From the NCBI GenBank assembly GCA_014529385.2, contig CM043971.1, forward strand, positions 25,954,769 through 26,018,768: DNA of 64,000 nt, in the 5' to 3' direction. Shown in pieces: positions 40,425 to 52,994 of the stretch. The notes under the pieces were generated by a model. It saw only the letters and a list, made by a program, of their open reading frames with translations, was not told where the DNA came from and searched no databases. The translations under genes and the position numbers were made by a program. The DNA comes from Adiantum capillus-veneris (Eukaryota; Streptophyta; Polypodiopsida; Polypodiales; Pteridaceae). The number at the start of each line of letters is the position of its first letter. The stretch's first letter is position 1.

Positions 40425-40575
40425 CTTTATGTCCACATATGTTGTCATGCGTATATATGTCGTCAAAAGAGTGGTGTCGTGAACCATCTCTTATGGCATT
40501 GTGAACGTAATTATTTCACTAACGATGCTAATAATTTCCATGACTATGTTTTTTGAGTCTATGATCTATGTAGGA
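40425..40575 (+). other. Conserved noncoding core of the T family (T1B copy)
   Basis: Has GTGTCGTGAACCATCTC and GAGTCTATGATCTATGTAGG, as in T1A. Confidence 0.6.
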
Positions 40576-40974
40576 TTCATCAAAGAATTGATTTCATGAA
40601 GACAAACTTGGTGACAATAAAAGATTTATGAAGACATGTTTGGTGATGCCATATTGATGACAACATGAAGATATGTTTGGTGATGCGATAGTGATGACAA
40701 GATACACAACAGATTCACGGAGACACTTCTGATTGCGAGCTAATCGATAGCCTTTACACCTCGTTATTGAACCTTTGTATTGAATCATTATTGTATTTGA
40801 TAGGATAAGAGTGATGTAATTCATTGTAAAAGGAGTGATGTAGCTCCTCATAAACATTTGTATATTCAATCATTTTTATAATATAACGGTGGGTGTATAT
40901 AGAGCAGTGGGTTTTTCCCTTGATCCCCCAAGGGTTTTTTCATCCACAGTTAGGGACCCTTATTTGAGTGGGGG

Positions 40975-41114
40975 TGTTGATCTTATATGTGAAGCTACTC
41001 AATATATGGCTTCTCTATATATGGCACCCAGGTCCCCTCTATATATACATCATCTCATGTGTGTATTCTACACACTTTGGGGTTCTATTTCTGTGCTCTC
41101 TCTCTCTCTCAACA
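40975..41114 (+). repeat. 3' LTR of T1B (140 bp)
   Basis: Begins TGTTGATCTTATATG and ends CTCTCTCAACA, followed by the target copy CCCAT. Confidence 0.85.
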
Positions 41115-41603
41115 CCCATGGGCTAGATTGTTATTTCCGTTGTCTCTCCTCAATTCTCTTTTTTAGGGAGTCTGTTTTAAGTCTCTCTCTCTCTCTCTCT
41201 CTCGTGAAAATCCTTTTGTTCCATATTTACATTTTGTGTAGTATCATGAGACACCTTTGTTTGAGGTCCTTCCTTTTAAGTGCCACAATTTCTTCCATCA
41301 TCTTGAGTTTGATAAGCTCCACAGGAAATGAGCTACCAAAAAGCACAATGTGATCATACATAACCTTGTTCCTCAAGTCTCATATACACCATAAGAACCA
41401 AGTACTGAAAGACAACAAACAAAAGGACATAGCACCAATACTTTACATATACTAAGGTCGCTTGAGCGATGTGTAATGTTTAGAGGTCGCTTAAGTGACA
41501 AAGGCATGGTCGCTTTGTCTTTTATAGTCGTCATTGTAGTACCCATAGGCTAGATTGTGGGTTCCGTTGTCTCTCTTCAATTCTCTTTTTTAGGGGGCCT
41601 GTT

Positions 41604-41664
<61 letters not shown>

Positions 41665-42648
41665 AATTTGTGATACACACATTGTACATGCACACACAAA
41701 ATATATGCATATGCATATACTCATGCACATATATATGCATGTGCACACATACACACAAAGACACATACACAAAATACACACATACATATTTGAAACACAC
41801 CCACACACATACAAACATCTTGATAACTACAAACTTGTTGATGCTTTTGTATGAGCAAGATGTGTTTCTATCATCTTATTTAGAATGAATGTTTTACGAA
41901 TGATTCACTACATGTGGCAGTTGATTATTATTGCAACACTTTTTTAGTTTTTCTGATTAAAAAACTGAATAAACTTTAACAACCCAATAGGATGGAACAA
42001 CTGCCTACATAATTAGGAAAGAATATACAAAATAACAAAAAGTATCTATACATCTCTAAAAGTGATGGGGCAATTGAATCAAAAGATGCAAAACAAATTA
42101 TTGATGATCCAAGTGATCAATGCGGGTTCTAATCACCTTCATCCTCTGAGTCGCACCCTAAGTTGTGGCTAAATATCAGAGTTGAAATGTGGGCTTGAAG
42201 ATGGTGGCTTGGTTTGGTTTCACAGTGTTTTTTTTTTGTTTGAGATGAGCAACATGTGTCCAAAATTCTCTATGGGTCAAGATTGTGTAAGTTCTAATGG
42301 TGATCCAAAGGGAAATTTTCCACGGTGATGCCACATGGCACAAAAGAAGCCTTATATGCACAATGAGTGGATATTCTATGGGGTATATATATCACACTGA
42401 GACAAAGCATTTAGCCAAGTAAAGCGAGAGGAATCTCACGGAGCTCTCGCTCCTCCACATGGATGCTACAAGTGGCTGCCCTTGGTAGCGCATGGTGGCT
42501 TGTGCATTTAATGTAGGCGGAGGTAATGGTCACATGCACCTTATGGTGTTGTTGAGTGGCACTACAAGACTCTATTCATGCATAGCTAGTTCATGAGTGT
42601 AATGTCTTAATTCCTTTTAAAGAAAGTATAAAAGAGGGAGGTATTGAG
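41115..42648. other. Noncoding stretch: R repeat copies, microsatellites, T2B target DNA
   Basis: Homologous to 15157-16573. The R unit continues from 41115 and recurs at 41433-41640. (CT)n(AC)n lies at about 41607-41666. It carries about 85 bp (42050-42135) absent from segment A. No gene was seen. Confidence 0.7.
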
Positions 42649-42803
42649 TTTTGAGCTTATATATGACGCTACTCAATATATGGATTACATATATAGCTTC
42701 TCTATATATAGCACCTAGGTCCCCTCTATATAGACATCATCTCATGTGTGCATTCTACATACTTTGGGGTTCTATTTCTGTGCTCTCTCTTTCTCTCTCA
42801 ACA
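42649..42803 (+). repeat. 5' LTR of T2B (155 bp)
   Basis: First bases read TTTTGAG, a G-to-T change of the TGTTGAG terminus. The end is CTCTCTCAACA before the primer site. Confidence 0.85.
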
Positions 42804-43689
42804 TGGTATCAGAGGAGGACGCCTTTGTTTTCGATCTTTCTCTAACTGAAAATGATTTCTCAAAAATATCGTGTGAGTGCCATCGGAATCGATGAGGTCT
42901 ACAACCTTGCAGAAGAAAAAATTTCCAATTTGTGCACCGATTTCGAGTTATCGTTCTCAAACTGCGAACATGTCTGAAAAGCAACTTTCGCTTTTCGTTT
43001 TTGATTTTTCTCCTAATTGAAAATGATTTTGCAAAAATGGCCTGTTGAAGCTATCAAAATAGATGTGGTCTACAATTTTTTTCAGATTCTGAACCGATTT
43101 CGAGTTATCGTTCTCAGACTGCGAACATGTCTGAAAAGCAACTTTTGATTTTCCTCCTAATTGAAAATAATTTTGCCACTAGAATCGATGTGGTCTATAA
43201 CTTTGTAGAAGAAAGTTTTTCTAAATTCTGCATAAAAAACGAGTTATCGTTCCCAGACTGCGAACATGTCTAAAAAGCAATTTTTGCTTTTTGCTTTTGA
43301 TTTTCCTCATAATTGAAAATTTATCTATTGTATTTTTCTCTTCATCAATTATATATTTGTTACTGACGTAACTTTCCTGCGGAAGACAATTACAAATCGA
43401 ATCAGTGTTATAGATATATGTTCTTAAAAGTCTATACTATTTCAAGCTGTCTAATATGTTCTCAGACATTTACTGATGATTTGTTCTTGGATACCTATGT
43501 TTCCAGATATCAAATGTCTATAGATCTATTCATGGATATCTATCATGAATATCGTTTTGATTCAGTCCAGTCGTTGATTATCGTCCAAATTCCGTCGAGC
43601 TACTGATGGTATATGATCTTTTGTTATATGATATATTCGTTCATTGATTATGGTATAATTATTTGTCTAATGATATAGTTTACATCATT

Positions 43690-44055
43690 TCATTGATAAT
43701 CTCTCGTTGATGCCATAGTGATTTTGATGGTACCATGATGATGTTTTGTTAGTACTTTGGTCATGGTGATTTTCGTTGATACCATGATGATATTTCGTTC
43801 ATACCATGGTTATTGTTGGTGATACCATGATGTTGTTTCGTTGATACCATGGTTATTCTCGGTGATACCATGATGTTGTTTTGTTGATGCCACGGCTATT
43901 CTTGGTGATACCATGATATTGTTTCATTCATACCATGGTTATTCTCAATGATACCATGATGTTGTTTCGTTGATACAATGATTATTCTCGGTGATACCAT
44001 GATGTATGATTTAGTCATTTTCATTGATACAATGATGATTTTTTGTTAATACTAT
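43690..44055 (+). repeat. GATACCATG minisatellite of T2B
   Basis: A shorter array than in T2A; some central units are missing near 44000. Confidence 0.8.
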
Positions 44056-44154
44056 GATGATAATCATTGATACCACTACGCTGATAAATGTCATTTTATA
44101 TAGTATATACACATTTCATTTGCATTATGTAATAACGCATCTTATACTTCAACG

Positions 44155-44315
44155 TTCATTCTTTATATACACATATGTTACCGTGCGTATATATGTTGTC
44201 AAAAGAGTGGTGTCGCAAACCATCTCTTATGACGTTGTGAATGTAACTATTTCACTAGTGATGCTAAAAAAAATCATGACTATGTTTCTTGAGTCTATGA
44301 TCTATGTAGAATTGA
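44155..44315 (+). other. Conserved noncoding core of the T family (T2B copy)
   Basis: Same block as 18215-18375, with GTGTCGCAAACCATCTC. Confidence 0.6.
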
Positions 44316-44590
44316 TCAAATAATTGATTTCATGAAGACAAACTTGGTGACAATAAAAGATTTATGAAGACATGATTGGTGATTCCATATTGATGACATC
44401 ATCAAGACATGTTTGGTGATGCTATATTGATGACAAGCTACACATCATATTCACTTCTGATCACGATTTAATCGATAGCCTTTACCCCTTTTTATTGAAC
44501 CTTTGTATTCCTTATTGTATTTGATAGGATAAAAGGAGTGATGTAGCTCCTCATAAAATATTTATTGTAAAAGGAGTGATGTAGCTCCTC

Positions 44591-44745
44591 TGTTGAACCG
44601 GAGAGAGAGAGCGCAGGTAGAGGGGAAGAGAGAGAGACGATACCATCATATGCGAACCCCAAAGTGTGTCTATTGATCACACGAGATGTGTTTATATAGA
44701 GGGGACCAGGGTGCTATATATAGAGATACTATATATAGCTCAACA
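44591..44745 (-). repeat. 3' LTR of T3 (155 bp)
   Basis: Plus strand reads TGTTGAACCGG...AGCTCAACA. Related to T1/T2 LTRs over the TATATAG and CACTTTGGGGTTC parts. Confidence 0.9.
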
Positions 44746-45039
44746 CCCCCACTCAAATGAAGGTCCCTAACTGTGGATGAAAAAAACCCTTGGGGGCTCA
44801 AGGGAAAAACCCACAGCTCTATATATACCCACCACTATATTAAAATATTTTAAATATACATTTACAATGTTCTAAGGAGCTACATCACTCCTGTTTTACA
44901 GTGTGCCCTTTCAAGGGTCTTTAACAATATATGCAAATTCTTCAATATCTTTGAAAACCTTCAATATTTTTGAGCGGCTTTAATATCTTTGAGCCTCTAT
45001 ACACATTGATTGATGTGACTTTCATCCTGTAAACAATAT

Positions 45040-45165
45040 CAACTCAAGAAACATATCGAGATGTGAAGGTTAGAAATAACCACATCACATTGTCCTTACA
45101 GACGGTTCGCGACGCCGCTATGGAGACGACATAGAAACAAACATGATTCCCATGCAATCGCATGT
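45040..45165 (-). other. Diverged conserved core of the T family (T3 copy)
   Basis: Minus strand has GCGTCGCGAACCGTCTGTAA and ATATGTTTCTTGAGT, corresponding to the core of T1/T2 despite divergence around it. Confidence 0.5.
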
Positions 45166-45269
45166 GAAAATGACATAGAAACAAATGTAATATAAATGTA
45201 ATCACATGTGCACACATATATACAAAGTCGAGATGTATGAACATATTGGGGTCCCCAAGATCTCAACAG

Positions 45270-45625
45270 CTGGCAATTGTCATCATCATGGCTTTGCGTA
45301 CCATGGCATCACGGTATTCACCATGGCATAAGAGACGCTCAGAAAAACTTTAAAATAGTAATCATCATGGTTTTATGTACCATGGCATCATAGACGTTTT
45401 ATTCAAATCAAACAAAAATTGTGAAATAGTAATCATCATCATAGCTTTACGTACCATGGCATCACGGTATTCACCATGGCACTAGAGATGCTCAGAAAAA
45501 TACTGTGAAATAACAATCATCATGGATTTATGTACCATGGCATCATAGACGTTTTTCTTCAACTTTTAAATAAAAATTATAAAATAGTAATCATCATCAT
45601 GGCTTACGTACCATGGCATCAGAGA
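45270..45625 (-). repeat. CATGGCATC minisatellite of T3
   Basis: Repeats of GTACCATGGCATCA and ATCATCATGG(C/T)TTT alternate at about 50-100 bp spacing. This is the counterpart of the GATACCATG array in T1/T2. Confidence 0.75.
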
Positions 45626-47022
45626 TGCTAGTTTTGTACAAAATCTGCAAAACCTCAAGACAATAATTAGTGAGTAGATAATGACTTGGTAAATCTTGTA
45701 ATCTCTTGATTGATATGATTCACATGAAAACCATCACATACGTTAGTATACAATCTCATAAGAAGATCATAGAATTACGTGAAGTATTTATGAAAAATTG
45801 AAACGAGATCAATAGCAACAAATTGCAAGAATTGATGTCCAAACATACAATCGCAATATGGCAAGGTCGAGGTTGCCGGAAATATTTGTGCCTCAATCCA
45901 AGTAGAAACAAATTACAAGTACTTGTTTAATTTGAGCACGCACAGAACTTGAAGGCTCATAATAACAATCGACATGTATATCCATTTAGTACTTACGGGA
46001 AAAGATATTCATAAAGATAACATGATGGTGCTACTCTCATCGAAGCCAAAACCAACCTTCACGCTGGTTATTAAAAGAGTTCACAGAGACCGCAGCAATC
46101 AAATAAGAGGTTTTTGCAAGTTGCTCTTGTCGGCAATAATAGCAACAATAATATTTCGCCTTGGTGAAGCACGATCAAAACGAGGTCACTGCAAGTTGGG
46201 GCATTATCATACGACCATGACGACTGCGAGCTCATCATAGTAGCGGCCCAGGCAGATTTGCAAGTGGTTGTTGAGGCCAACCTTTACTGTAGTATACCTG
46301 AGAGCTCGTAGCAGCCCAACCAGATCTGCAAATCGAGAGCTGTGACAATATAATAGGCCAATAGTACTACGCTTGTCAACTCTAAACGACTAGATATGCT
46401 GACTGCATGTCCAGTAGCTTGTGGCACAGAATCTCTTAAGTCGGCATGGGGCAGCCACCATAGGCAGAAAATTGTGGCTGTGACCTTTGAAGGTCTTGTA
46501 AACAGTTAATATATATATATATATATATTGAAACTGACGTAATGTATGCAGGGACGCCCTTTGGACTCCTCCTTCTCCAAACGCATCTTCCAAATGCCGC
46601 ACGTAGGTGTTGCAGGATTTCATAGGTTTGCACTTTTATAGGTGACAAGGATACAATATATTGCAGGATTTCATAGCTTTGCACTTTTATAGTACGATCG
46701 GGTAATCTCCAATACGACGGGCTCACAAACAGACAAACACTGGACAAGCTCGGTGGCTCTTCAGGAGGCAGTGGGCACTTTTCACGAGGATCATGGTGAC
46801 GATAGCTAAAGACAGGAAAGTCAGGGATTTACAGCCTGATAGAAGTTAAATATAAAGTTATATACAGAGCCTGGATTAGAATAACACAGAGAATAACGTG
46901 GGTATTTTCTTAATACACATATGTTGCCGATTGGGATGCCATGGTAAAAATAGACTTGTTGGGGCTGACGGTTGCATGAGTAGCCCTCGCGAGATGCTGT
47001 TGCATGCTGCGCTCTGATACCA
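45626..47022. other. Leader half of T3, noncoding
   Basis: Holds a (TA)n tract at about 46508-46529 and a roughly 55-bp direct repeat at 46608-46690 (TGCAGGATTTCATAG(G/C)TTTG). The leader repeats of T1/T2 are not recognisable here. Confidence 0.6.
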
Positions 47023-47177
47023 TGTTGAACCGGAGGGAGAGAGCGCAGGTAGAGGACAAGGGAGAGAGACGATACCATCATATGCAAACCCCAAAGTGTG
47101 TCTATTGATCACACGAGATGTGTTTATATAGAGGGGACCAGGGTGCTATATATAGAGATACTATATATAGCTGAACA
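47023..47177 (-). repeat. 5' LTR of T3 (155 bp)
   Basis: Plus strand reads TGTTGAACCGG...AGCTGAACA, followed by the TCCTC target copy. Confidence 0.9.
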
Positions 47178-47307
47178 TCCTCATGAATATTTTTACATTC
47201 AATGATTTTTATAATATAACAATGGGTGTATATAGAGATGTTGGTTTTTTCCTTGATCCCCCAAGGGTTTTTTCATCCACAGTTAGGGACCCTTATTTGA
47301 GCGGGGG

Positions 47308-47462
47308 TGTTGAGATTTTATGTGAAGCTACTCAGGATATGGATTACATATATAGCTTCTCTATATATATCACCCAGGTCCCCTCTATATATACATCATC
47401 TCATGTGTGCATTCTACACACTTTGGGCTTCTATTTCTGTGCTCTCTCTTTCTCTCTCAACA
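47308..47462 (+). repeat. 3' LTR of T2B (155 bp)
   Basis: Begins TGTTGAGATTTTATG and ends CTCTCTCAACA, followed by ATGAG. Confidence 0.85.
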
Positions 47463-47467
47463 ATGAG

Positions 47468-48165
47468 GATGACATCATTGGCACCCCCTCTCCAAAACCT
47501 TGAAGAATAGATGAGCCCTGTTATATAAATTGAATGTTGTGGAAGGGATGCAAAAAAGTAGGAGATGTAGGCAGGAGAGGAGAGTAAACTAAGAAAAACA
47601 AGTGTTTTTTTTTGTGTAGAAGATAAGAAGGAGCTTGAGGGAAGCTTGGGGAGAAGGCTTTAAGGAATCTCAGAAAGACGCTGAGCGAGCTTTGGAAAAA
47701 CCAAGAGCGAGCAAAGTCAGAGGGGGGAGGAGATATGTTTTTCTTCTTATCTGTGTTTTTTGAGAAATGACATCATGGAGATTGGCATCACCAAAAACAA
47801 GCAAAAAGAGTAGGGCCTATCTTTCTTCTTTGTTGTTAAGGGATATAGGTTTGTAAGCTGAGCCGAGAAGACGTAGGGCGTCTGACTATGGGAAAATAGT
47901 GAGAGGGGACACATAGCACAAAGCACCTGGCTCAAATGACACCTAGAATTCTTACAAATGGAACCATGAATACTGAAAATTAATAATGTTTACAAAAGTG
48001 GAACTTGATTACAAAACTTAATCGTTAACAACACTATGCTATCATAATTAAGTTCTCATTAATTGTTTGTGACATGTTTGTGAACAAAGGACAATAAGGT
48101 TGCTAACAAAGGGTAGTGTGGGCGAGGGTGCAAACTTTCTCATTCTAATATGTAATCTTCCCCTT
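47468..48165. other. T2B right flank, no recognisable feature
   Basis: This stretch is missing from segment A because of the T2A deletion. No gene was seen. Confidence 0.5.
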
Positions 48166-50168
48166 AAAATCTACAACACTTTGATTCATCCCTGATCTTC
48201 CTATCATCCTTTGAATATCTGAGAGTGTTAGAAAGAATATAATCCCCTTCTTGACCTTATTATTGTGCCACAATGCCCTTCTTCTTGCTCGTAGTTATCC
48301 GGAGAGAAATGGGGAAGGAACAGTCTTTGCACACACACAAATGACATAACTATCTTTCCCAGCTGACCAAGTCATTGGTTACCATCCATCTTTGTGCCCT
48401 TGATCTTCAATTCAAGCTCCAAGCATCTCAGTTTTCTCCTTGGTTTGAGCCAATTGAAGCTCCTTTTCATTGGGAAATGCTAAGCACCAATTGAAGAAGT
48501 GGTAGAAATGGATTGCATCATGCCACCTTGGCACACCCACTACCTTGCAACTTCTAACAAATTATGACATAGCTATCTTACCCAACCATTAAAGTCATTG
48601 TTCACCATCCAGATCTGCTCCCTTGATTGCCCATGCAGAATCCTAGCTCCATTCTTGGTCAACAACATACAATTTGATTGGCAATACAAGTGAACTTCCT
48701 CCAACTCCCTCCAACTTCCTTGAAATGTATGGCAGATCATGTTGCAATGTTTTTGTGCGAGCATTCATATCCCCAAATACGAGAACACCACCTTCCCCTT
48801 TGAAATAAGCAACGTCCTCTTCTAAATCAAAAATTGGATGATCACTATCCATGCAAGCATAAAAGGGGAAATCATGATAGGAGCTCTTTTTGGTGTCATA
48901 ATTTTCAGCCATACGTAACATTTGTACTTATCATTTTTCACAATTGATACAAAATCTTTCAATCCTTTCTTAACCATACATTTTATCCCTCCTTGACCTC
49001 TTCGTTGCTTAAGATTCTTTGACCACATCAATGAATGTACATTGTAATCCTCCAAGCCGTTAATCCTTTGTGTATCATGCTCCCAAGTTTCAACCAGAAG
49101 TACAACATTGGCTTTGATTGCTAGTTCATCAATGCCAACCCCCGCATTCCTTGGGTATCCATTGCAATTCCAAAAGCATACTTTCAATTGTAACTTGGCC
49201 TCATAGGTCGTGCATCCCTATTTTCTCGAGGGACTTTTCTCCTCCTTGGGTACATTTTGTTCGTGAGAGATCTCTGTGTTTTTCGTATTCTTCTCCTCGT
49301 ATGCCTTACGATGCATATTTTGTTTCTTAATAGTGTGATCTTCACATACAAAACATTTTGTATCCCTCAAATAGATCCAACTATTATCAAGGATAATCTT
49401 TTGTTTGGTCTCATCCGGCATGGTGCATACAATTGGTCGTTCTCTCGAGCAAGAAGCTCCTTGCTTACCCACTCTATATTCTTGATAGACCATAACTCCG
49501 CATATGCCAAATTGGGTTTTGAAGAGATCTTTGATAACAATGGCAGGAGAAGGAGGCGTCTCTAACTTCTCTTTGGGAATTCCACGAATCAAAATGTTCT
49601 TAGAACGTCGCTCCTGTTCCCTTAACTCTTCCACATCCACATTCTCAACATTGTTTGTTTGAGCCATAGCTTGAATGAGTGTGGAATTAGGAACCACATT
49701 GTTACCACATACATCATCCCAAGACTTGTTTGTGTATATATTTTTCATGTCGCATACATCCTAGCTCATGGTGTGATATTTCTCCTCTTTCAATACATGG
49801 TCATCCTCTACTTTTCTCATGCACTCCTTCAAAGCATTCAAGTCCACAAGAGAGAGTTTACATTCCTTGACTTCCTCTTCAAGTTGCATCAAAAATGTTG
49901 TTTGCATCTCAAGTGTCCTCTTGAGATTCCCATTCTCAACCACAAGTACCGGTAGCAACTTTTCTCCATTGCAGGTGCCTGTAAGTCTTCACCTTGTTTG
50001 TTTATGGTCTCTTGCAATGATACCAAGTATGCCATGATCATGGTTTTTGATGTCATTGGTTAAGTAGTTGCGTTTCTATCTCCACACTTAGGAGATTTGG
50101 GATCATTTTCCACAATCATTGTGGACCTTGTTTCAAGAAGAAGAACCCTTGCGAGTGGCGGAAGACAT
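48166..50168 (-). pseudogene. Coiled coil + ORF1-like + EEP endonuclease fusion, broken (copy B)
   Basis: This is the counterpart of 18546-20580. The gene-like reading starts at the ATG at 50168-50166 and contains the same TAA before the coiled coil and the same TAG after it as copy A. Copy B has extra damage: a frame break in the coiled-coil region near 49960, a stop after EEKSPSRK at 49218, a deletion near 48883 that removes the VAGCYIPHHD part, and a 13-bp-type duplication near 48705. Retained motifs are FWNCNG, LLVETWE and LVFGDMNAR. Copy A is therefore the better-preserved one. 48166-48572 is the decayed downstream part. Confidence 0.65.
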
Positions 50169-50395
50169 TGTATGTAAAATAAAAGATGAAAGTCAACTTT
50201 CTTGAACATGTTCACTTCAGAAATTGTGCTATAGAAACACCTTTCATAACTTTAAACATTTATATTTTAACATCAATGCGTACAAGATGTTGTGCTCTTC
50301 GATTGAGGCTATAGATCACCCAAATCGGAGTTCCGATGAAAACTTTATGATCAAAAGAGTGAACTATTGTCTACTAGGTAAAAAAATGGCTGCAC

Positions 50396-50488
<93 letters not shown>

Positions 50489-50896
50489 CCCTTCTTTGGT
50501 CACCCCCCCTTCCTCCCCTTCTCCTCCTTGAAGTCGTGAAAAACCCTTTCTTTTTATTCACTTTTTGTTTCACAAGAGTCACATTGCCATGATTGATGTG
50601 ACATGGAAAACGGGTTTGATGATGTCCAAAATGCAACCTGCACAAAAATGCATGAAAACCACTAGAACATGGCCAAAAAGTTGTGCAAGGGAAAAATGAG
50701 GAGTGCTGGTCTCTATGGTGAGACCAGCCAACCCTTCTAGTGCTTAGTATAAGCTATGAAAATCCATCATCCCCCTCCCTTCTCTATTCTCTAAAAATTG
50801 TTTGCCATGCCTTTTCTTTTCTTTTTCCTACTCACTTCACGTCTCTATTGTGTGTGTGCCCATGAAGACCTTAAGCCCCTAGTTTTTAACACCACA
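50169..50896. other. Noncoding stretch with GA microsatellite and empty CACTA site
   Basis: Homologous to 20581-21278. Near 50885-50900 it reads ACCACATAGACTGTAAC, the uninterrupted target where segment A has the CACTA element flanked by ATA. Confidence 0.8.
50397..50485. repeat. (GA)n microsatellite
   Basis: About 44 GA units. Confidence 0.95.
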
Positions 50897-52247
50897 TAGA
50901 CTGTAACATGCCTCACTTCCAAACCTTTTTCCATTTATATAGGGTAATCCCCCAATGGGTAGATTCTCCGGTTAAGGCAACACCGATCATAAAATCATGC
51001 TACAATGGCTGGAGAAGCTCACTAGCTAGGATGAGGGCTTGGTTGATTTGAAGGCTATGGAATACAAGGGGGTAGATAGGAAAGTTGTAGCTGGTACCTT
51101 TTCTTTGGTTGTGGTGCTTGAACTACGAGCAAGAGTTGATGATATTCAAACTATGGATGGACTACATGGGCATCTTTTAAACAAGCCACTTTATCAAAGA
51201 TAAAGAGAATGTTACAAAGAATATTTTTCTAAAGTGAGTGCAACAATGCAACAAATGTCTCTTTCCATTGGATTTATTGAGAGAATTTGAAAATAGGTTT
51301 GAATAACTATCTACTTTCAACTTATCAATAGATTTATTTGAAATAGTAAACAACTAATCTGAGTATTCAAGTGGTAAAAAACTTGGTTGTTTACATTGAC
51401 ATGGTGAGCTCAAGGCCCCTTTGTTGCAAGACATTGGGGAGAGCTCATGTGTGTGCAATACCAATGGCATACCAATGATAGCCAATGGTGGCTTTAAGTG
51501 TGGATGGTATGCCAATACTTGGTCACATAAGGCTTAGGTGGGCTTGTAAAGGATTTTTAGGTGCTCAAGTTGGATGAAGGTCCATGTGGGATATCATCAT
51601 GTCTTCTCAATTTTTGTTGCACTGTGTTATAGTACCATACATGCTAACGGATCATTGAAGATCTTAATAACAAGCATGAGAATGCTGACAAAGAAAAGTT
51701 AAAGAAGCAAAGGAAACGATAGAAATCTTGTAGCTTTATAACATTGAAAAGCTATGGTGGAAATTGTACATGTAGACTTGTACTGATGAAAGTGTAGAAA
51801 TGTTGGCCATCGGCTGAGAAAAGGTAATGCTCTTCTCACTACAATGTGGAAAAGAAGATCGAATTCTATGGTTTCAAGCAGCATGAAGTAGACAAAAGAG
51901 TTCTTATCATCGATGAGTACAAAGAGAGATTATTGTGTCGACATAAATAAACTCGACGGGCGATCGATTGAAGATGAAGTTTTTTGAGGGCTTGCAAGAA
52001 TTCTTGAAGTTTCAAGTGAAGGGTGCACGGTTTGTTGCTTTTAACTAGAGTAGCACGATGTGTCAAAGGAACCAACGTTCTAATAATGCTATAGAAAGTC
52101 CTTGAAACCCACCTCATCAGTCTTTTCCAAATCTTCAAGGTCACAATGCACAATAGAAACGAGGACACTTCCCTTATAGGTGGAATGGAAATGCAAACAA
52201 ACGAAGAAATCTCATGTGTGCTGGCACTAAGGCCCACAATTCCATGA
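50897..52247 (+). pseudogene. Decayed coding DNA, partly gag-like (copy B)
   Basis: Matches 29106-30448, including the possible SINE fragment at about 51363-51438. Multiple stops. Its continuation past 52247 shows that the segment belonged to a Ty3-type element. Confidence 0.5.
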
Positions 52248-52990
52248 AGGAGGGCAAAGACTTGTATTATACTTTCGATGCAGAGAGGAAGACCATCAAA
52301 ATTTTGAATGCTTGAACAAAGTGATTGATGAGATACTACGGACCAAGATGAATGAAGTGGAGACTATTGGTGATGAGGATAATAAAGGTAGGTCATTTGA
52401 ACCTCCTTTGTGGTGCTTTACCAACCAAGTCCACAATTAAAGCTCTAGAGTTAGATAAGTCATTTGTTGAAAATATGTATAAACTATATGAGTGACCCTA
52501 AAATATTTTGAGCGATGGTGATCCCAAGTTTAACAGTCATTTTTGGAGGGTTGTGTTTAAATGATTGGGCACATACCTGAACATCAATATTGCAGATCAT
52601 CTTCAAATGGATGGTCAAAATGAACATGGTAATCAAGTGCTGGAGGATATGCTAAGAGCTTAAATTAGCCAAAAGCAATCAAATTGGACAGATTATCTCC
52701 CTATTATTGAGTTAGCTTATAATAGTGGAAAGCATGTCATGACTAATTTTAGTCCTTTCATGCTTTTGTATGGTTTTCAATCTAGATCACCAGTTATGGT
52801 GGGGCAAATGAGAAACTTTAGGAGGTCAAGGACTTTATCCAAGACCATATGAATATGTTGAAACTTGCTCGTCAAAATGTTTGACAAGCATAAGATAGAT
52901 ACAGAAAGTATGTTGATGAGAAACGTCGGCAAGCAAAACTTCATGAAAGGGAAAGAGTTATTTTTATGTATGCCAGAACATTCAAAAAGT
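52248..52990 (+). pseudogene. Ty3/gypsy gag end and integrase fragment, decayed
   Basis: 52248-52400 resembles the gag-end segment at 57190-57320 of the chromovirus. After a large internal deletion, integrase-core pieces appear: SDGDPKFNSHFW (second catalytic D) near 52505, DGQNEHGNQVLEDML (catalytic E region) near 52610, then NWTDYLPIIELAYNSG and FSPFMLLYGFQSRSP. Stops and shifts are frequent. Confidence 0.7.
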
Positions 52991-52994
52991 TTAG

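Larger units (their letters stand above)
39648..41114 (+). mobile_element. T1B: 5'-truncated copy of T1 with 3' LTR
   Basis: It starts abruptly inside the interior (ACATCGTTTTATTGATAATTT). It carries the GATACCATG minisatellite (39660-40330) and the conserved core (40425-40575), the polypurine run GAGTGGGGG, and a 140-bp 3' LTR. The 3' flank CCCATGGGCTAG starts with CCCAT, matching the 5' flank of T1A. The truncation coincides with the left end of the visible A/B homology, so it is probably the duplication breakpoint. Confidence 0.85.
44591..47177 (-). mobile_element. T3: reverse-oriented short-LTR retroelement nested in T2B, exact TSD
   Basis: 155-bp LTRs lie at 44591-44745 and 47023-47177. 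On the minus strand they start TGTTGAGCTATATATAG (one copy TGTTCAG) and end CGGTTCAACA. The minus strand after the 47023 LTR reads TGGTATCAGAGCGCAGC, a full initiator tRNA-Met primer site. The minus strand before the 44745 LTR reads CATTTGAGTGGGGG, the polypurine tract. TCCTC flanks both sides (44586-44590 and 47178-47182). The interior has no coding capacity. It carries a CATGG-rich minisatellite (45270-45625) and a diverged core (45040-45165). This is a sister subfamily of T1/T2 with a different LTR right half. Confidence 0.95.
42649..47462 (+). mobile_element. T2B: short-LTR noncoding retroelement with T3 nested inside
   Basis: 5' LTR 42649-42803 and 3' LTR 47308-47462, both 155 bp. TGGTATCAGAG follows the 5' LTR and GAGCGGGGG precedes the 3' LTR. 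Without T3 and its target copy the element is about 2.2 kb. The interior has the family leader (42835-43320), minisatellite (43690-44055) and core (44155-44315). Flanks are TTGAG on the left and ATGAG on the right; segment A keeps ATGAG on the left, so the TSD is ATGAG with one later substitution in B. No coding capacity. Confidence 0.9.
39648..52247 (+). repeat. Segment B of the large direct duplication
   Basis: Matches 13797-30448 in order and orientation. It differs by lacking the CACTA element (empty site near 50893) and by containing T3, the T2 3' end and about 700 bp after it. Confidence 0.85.
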
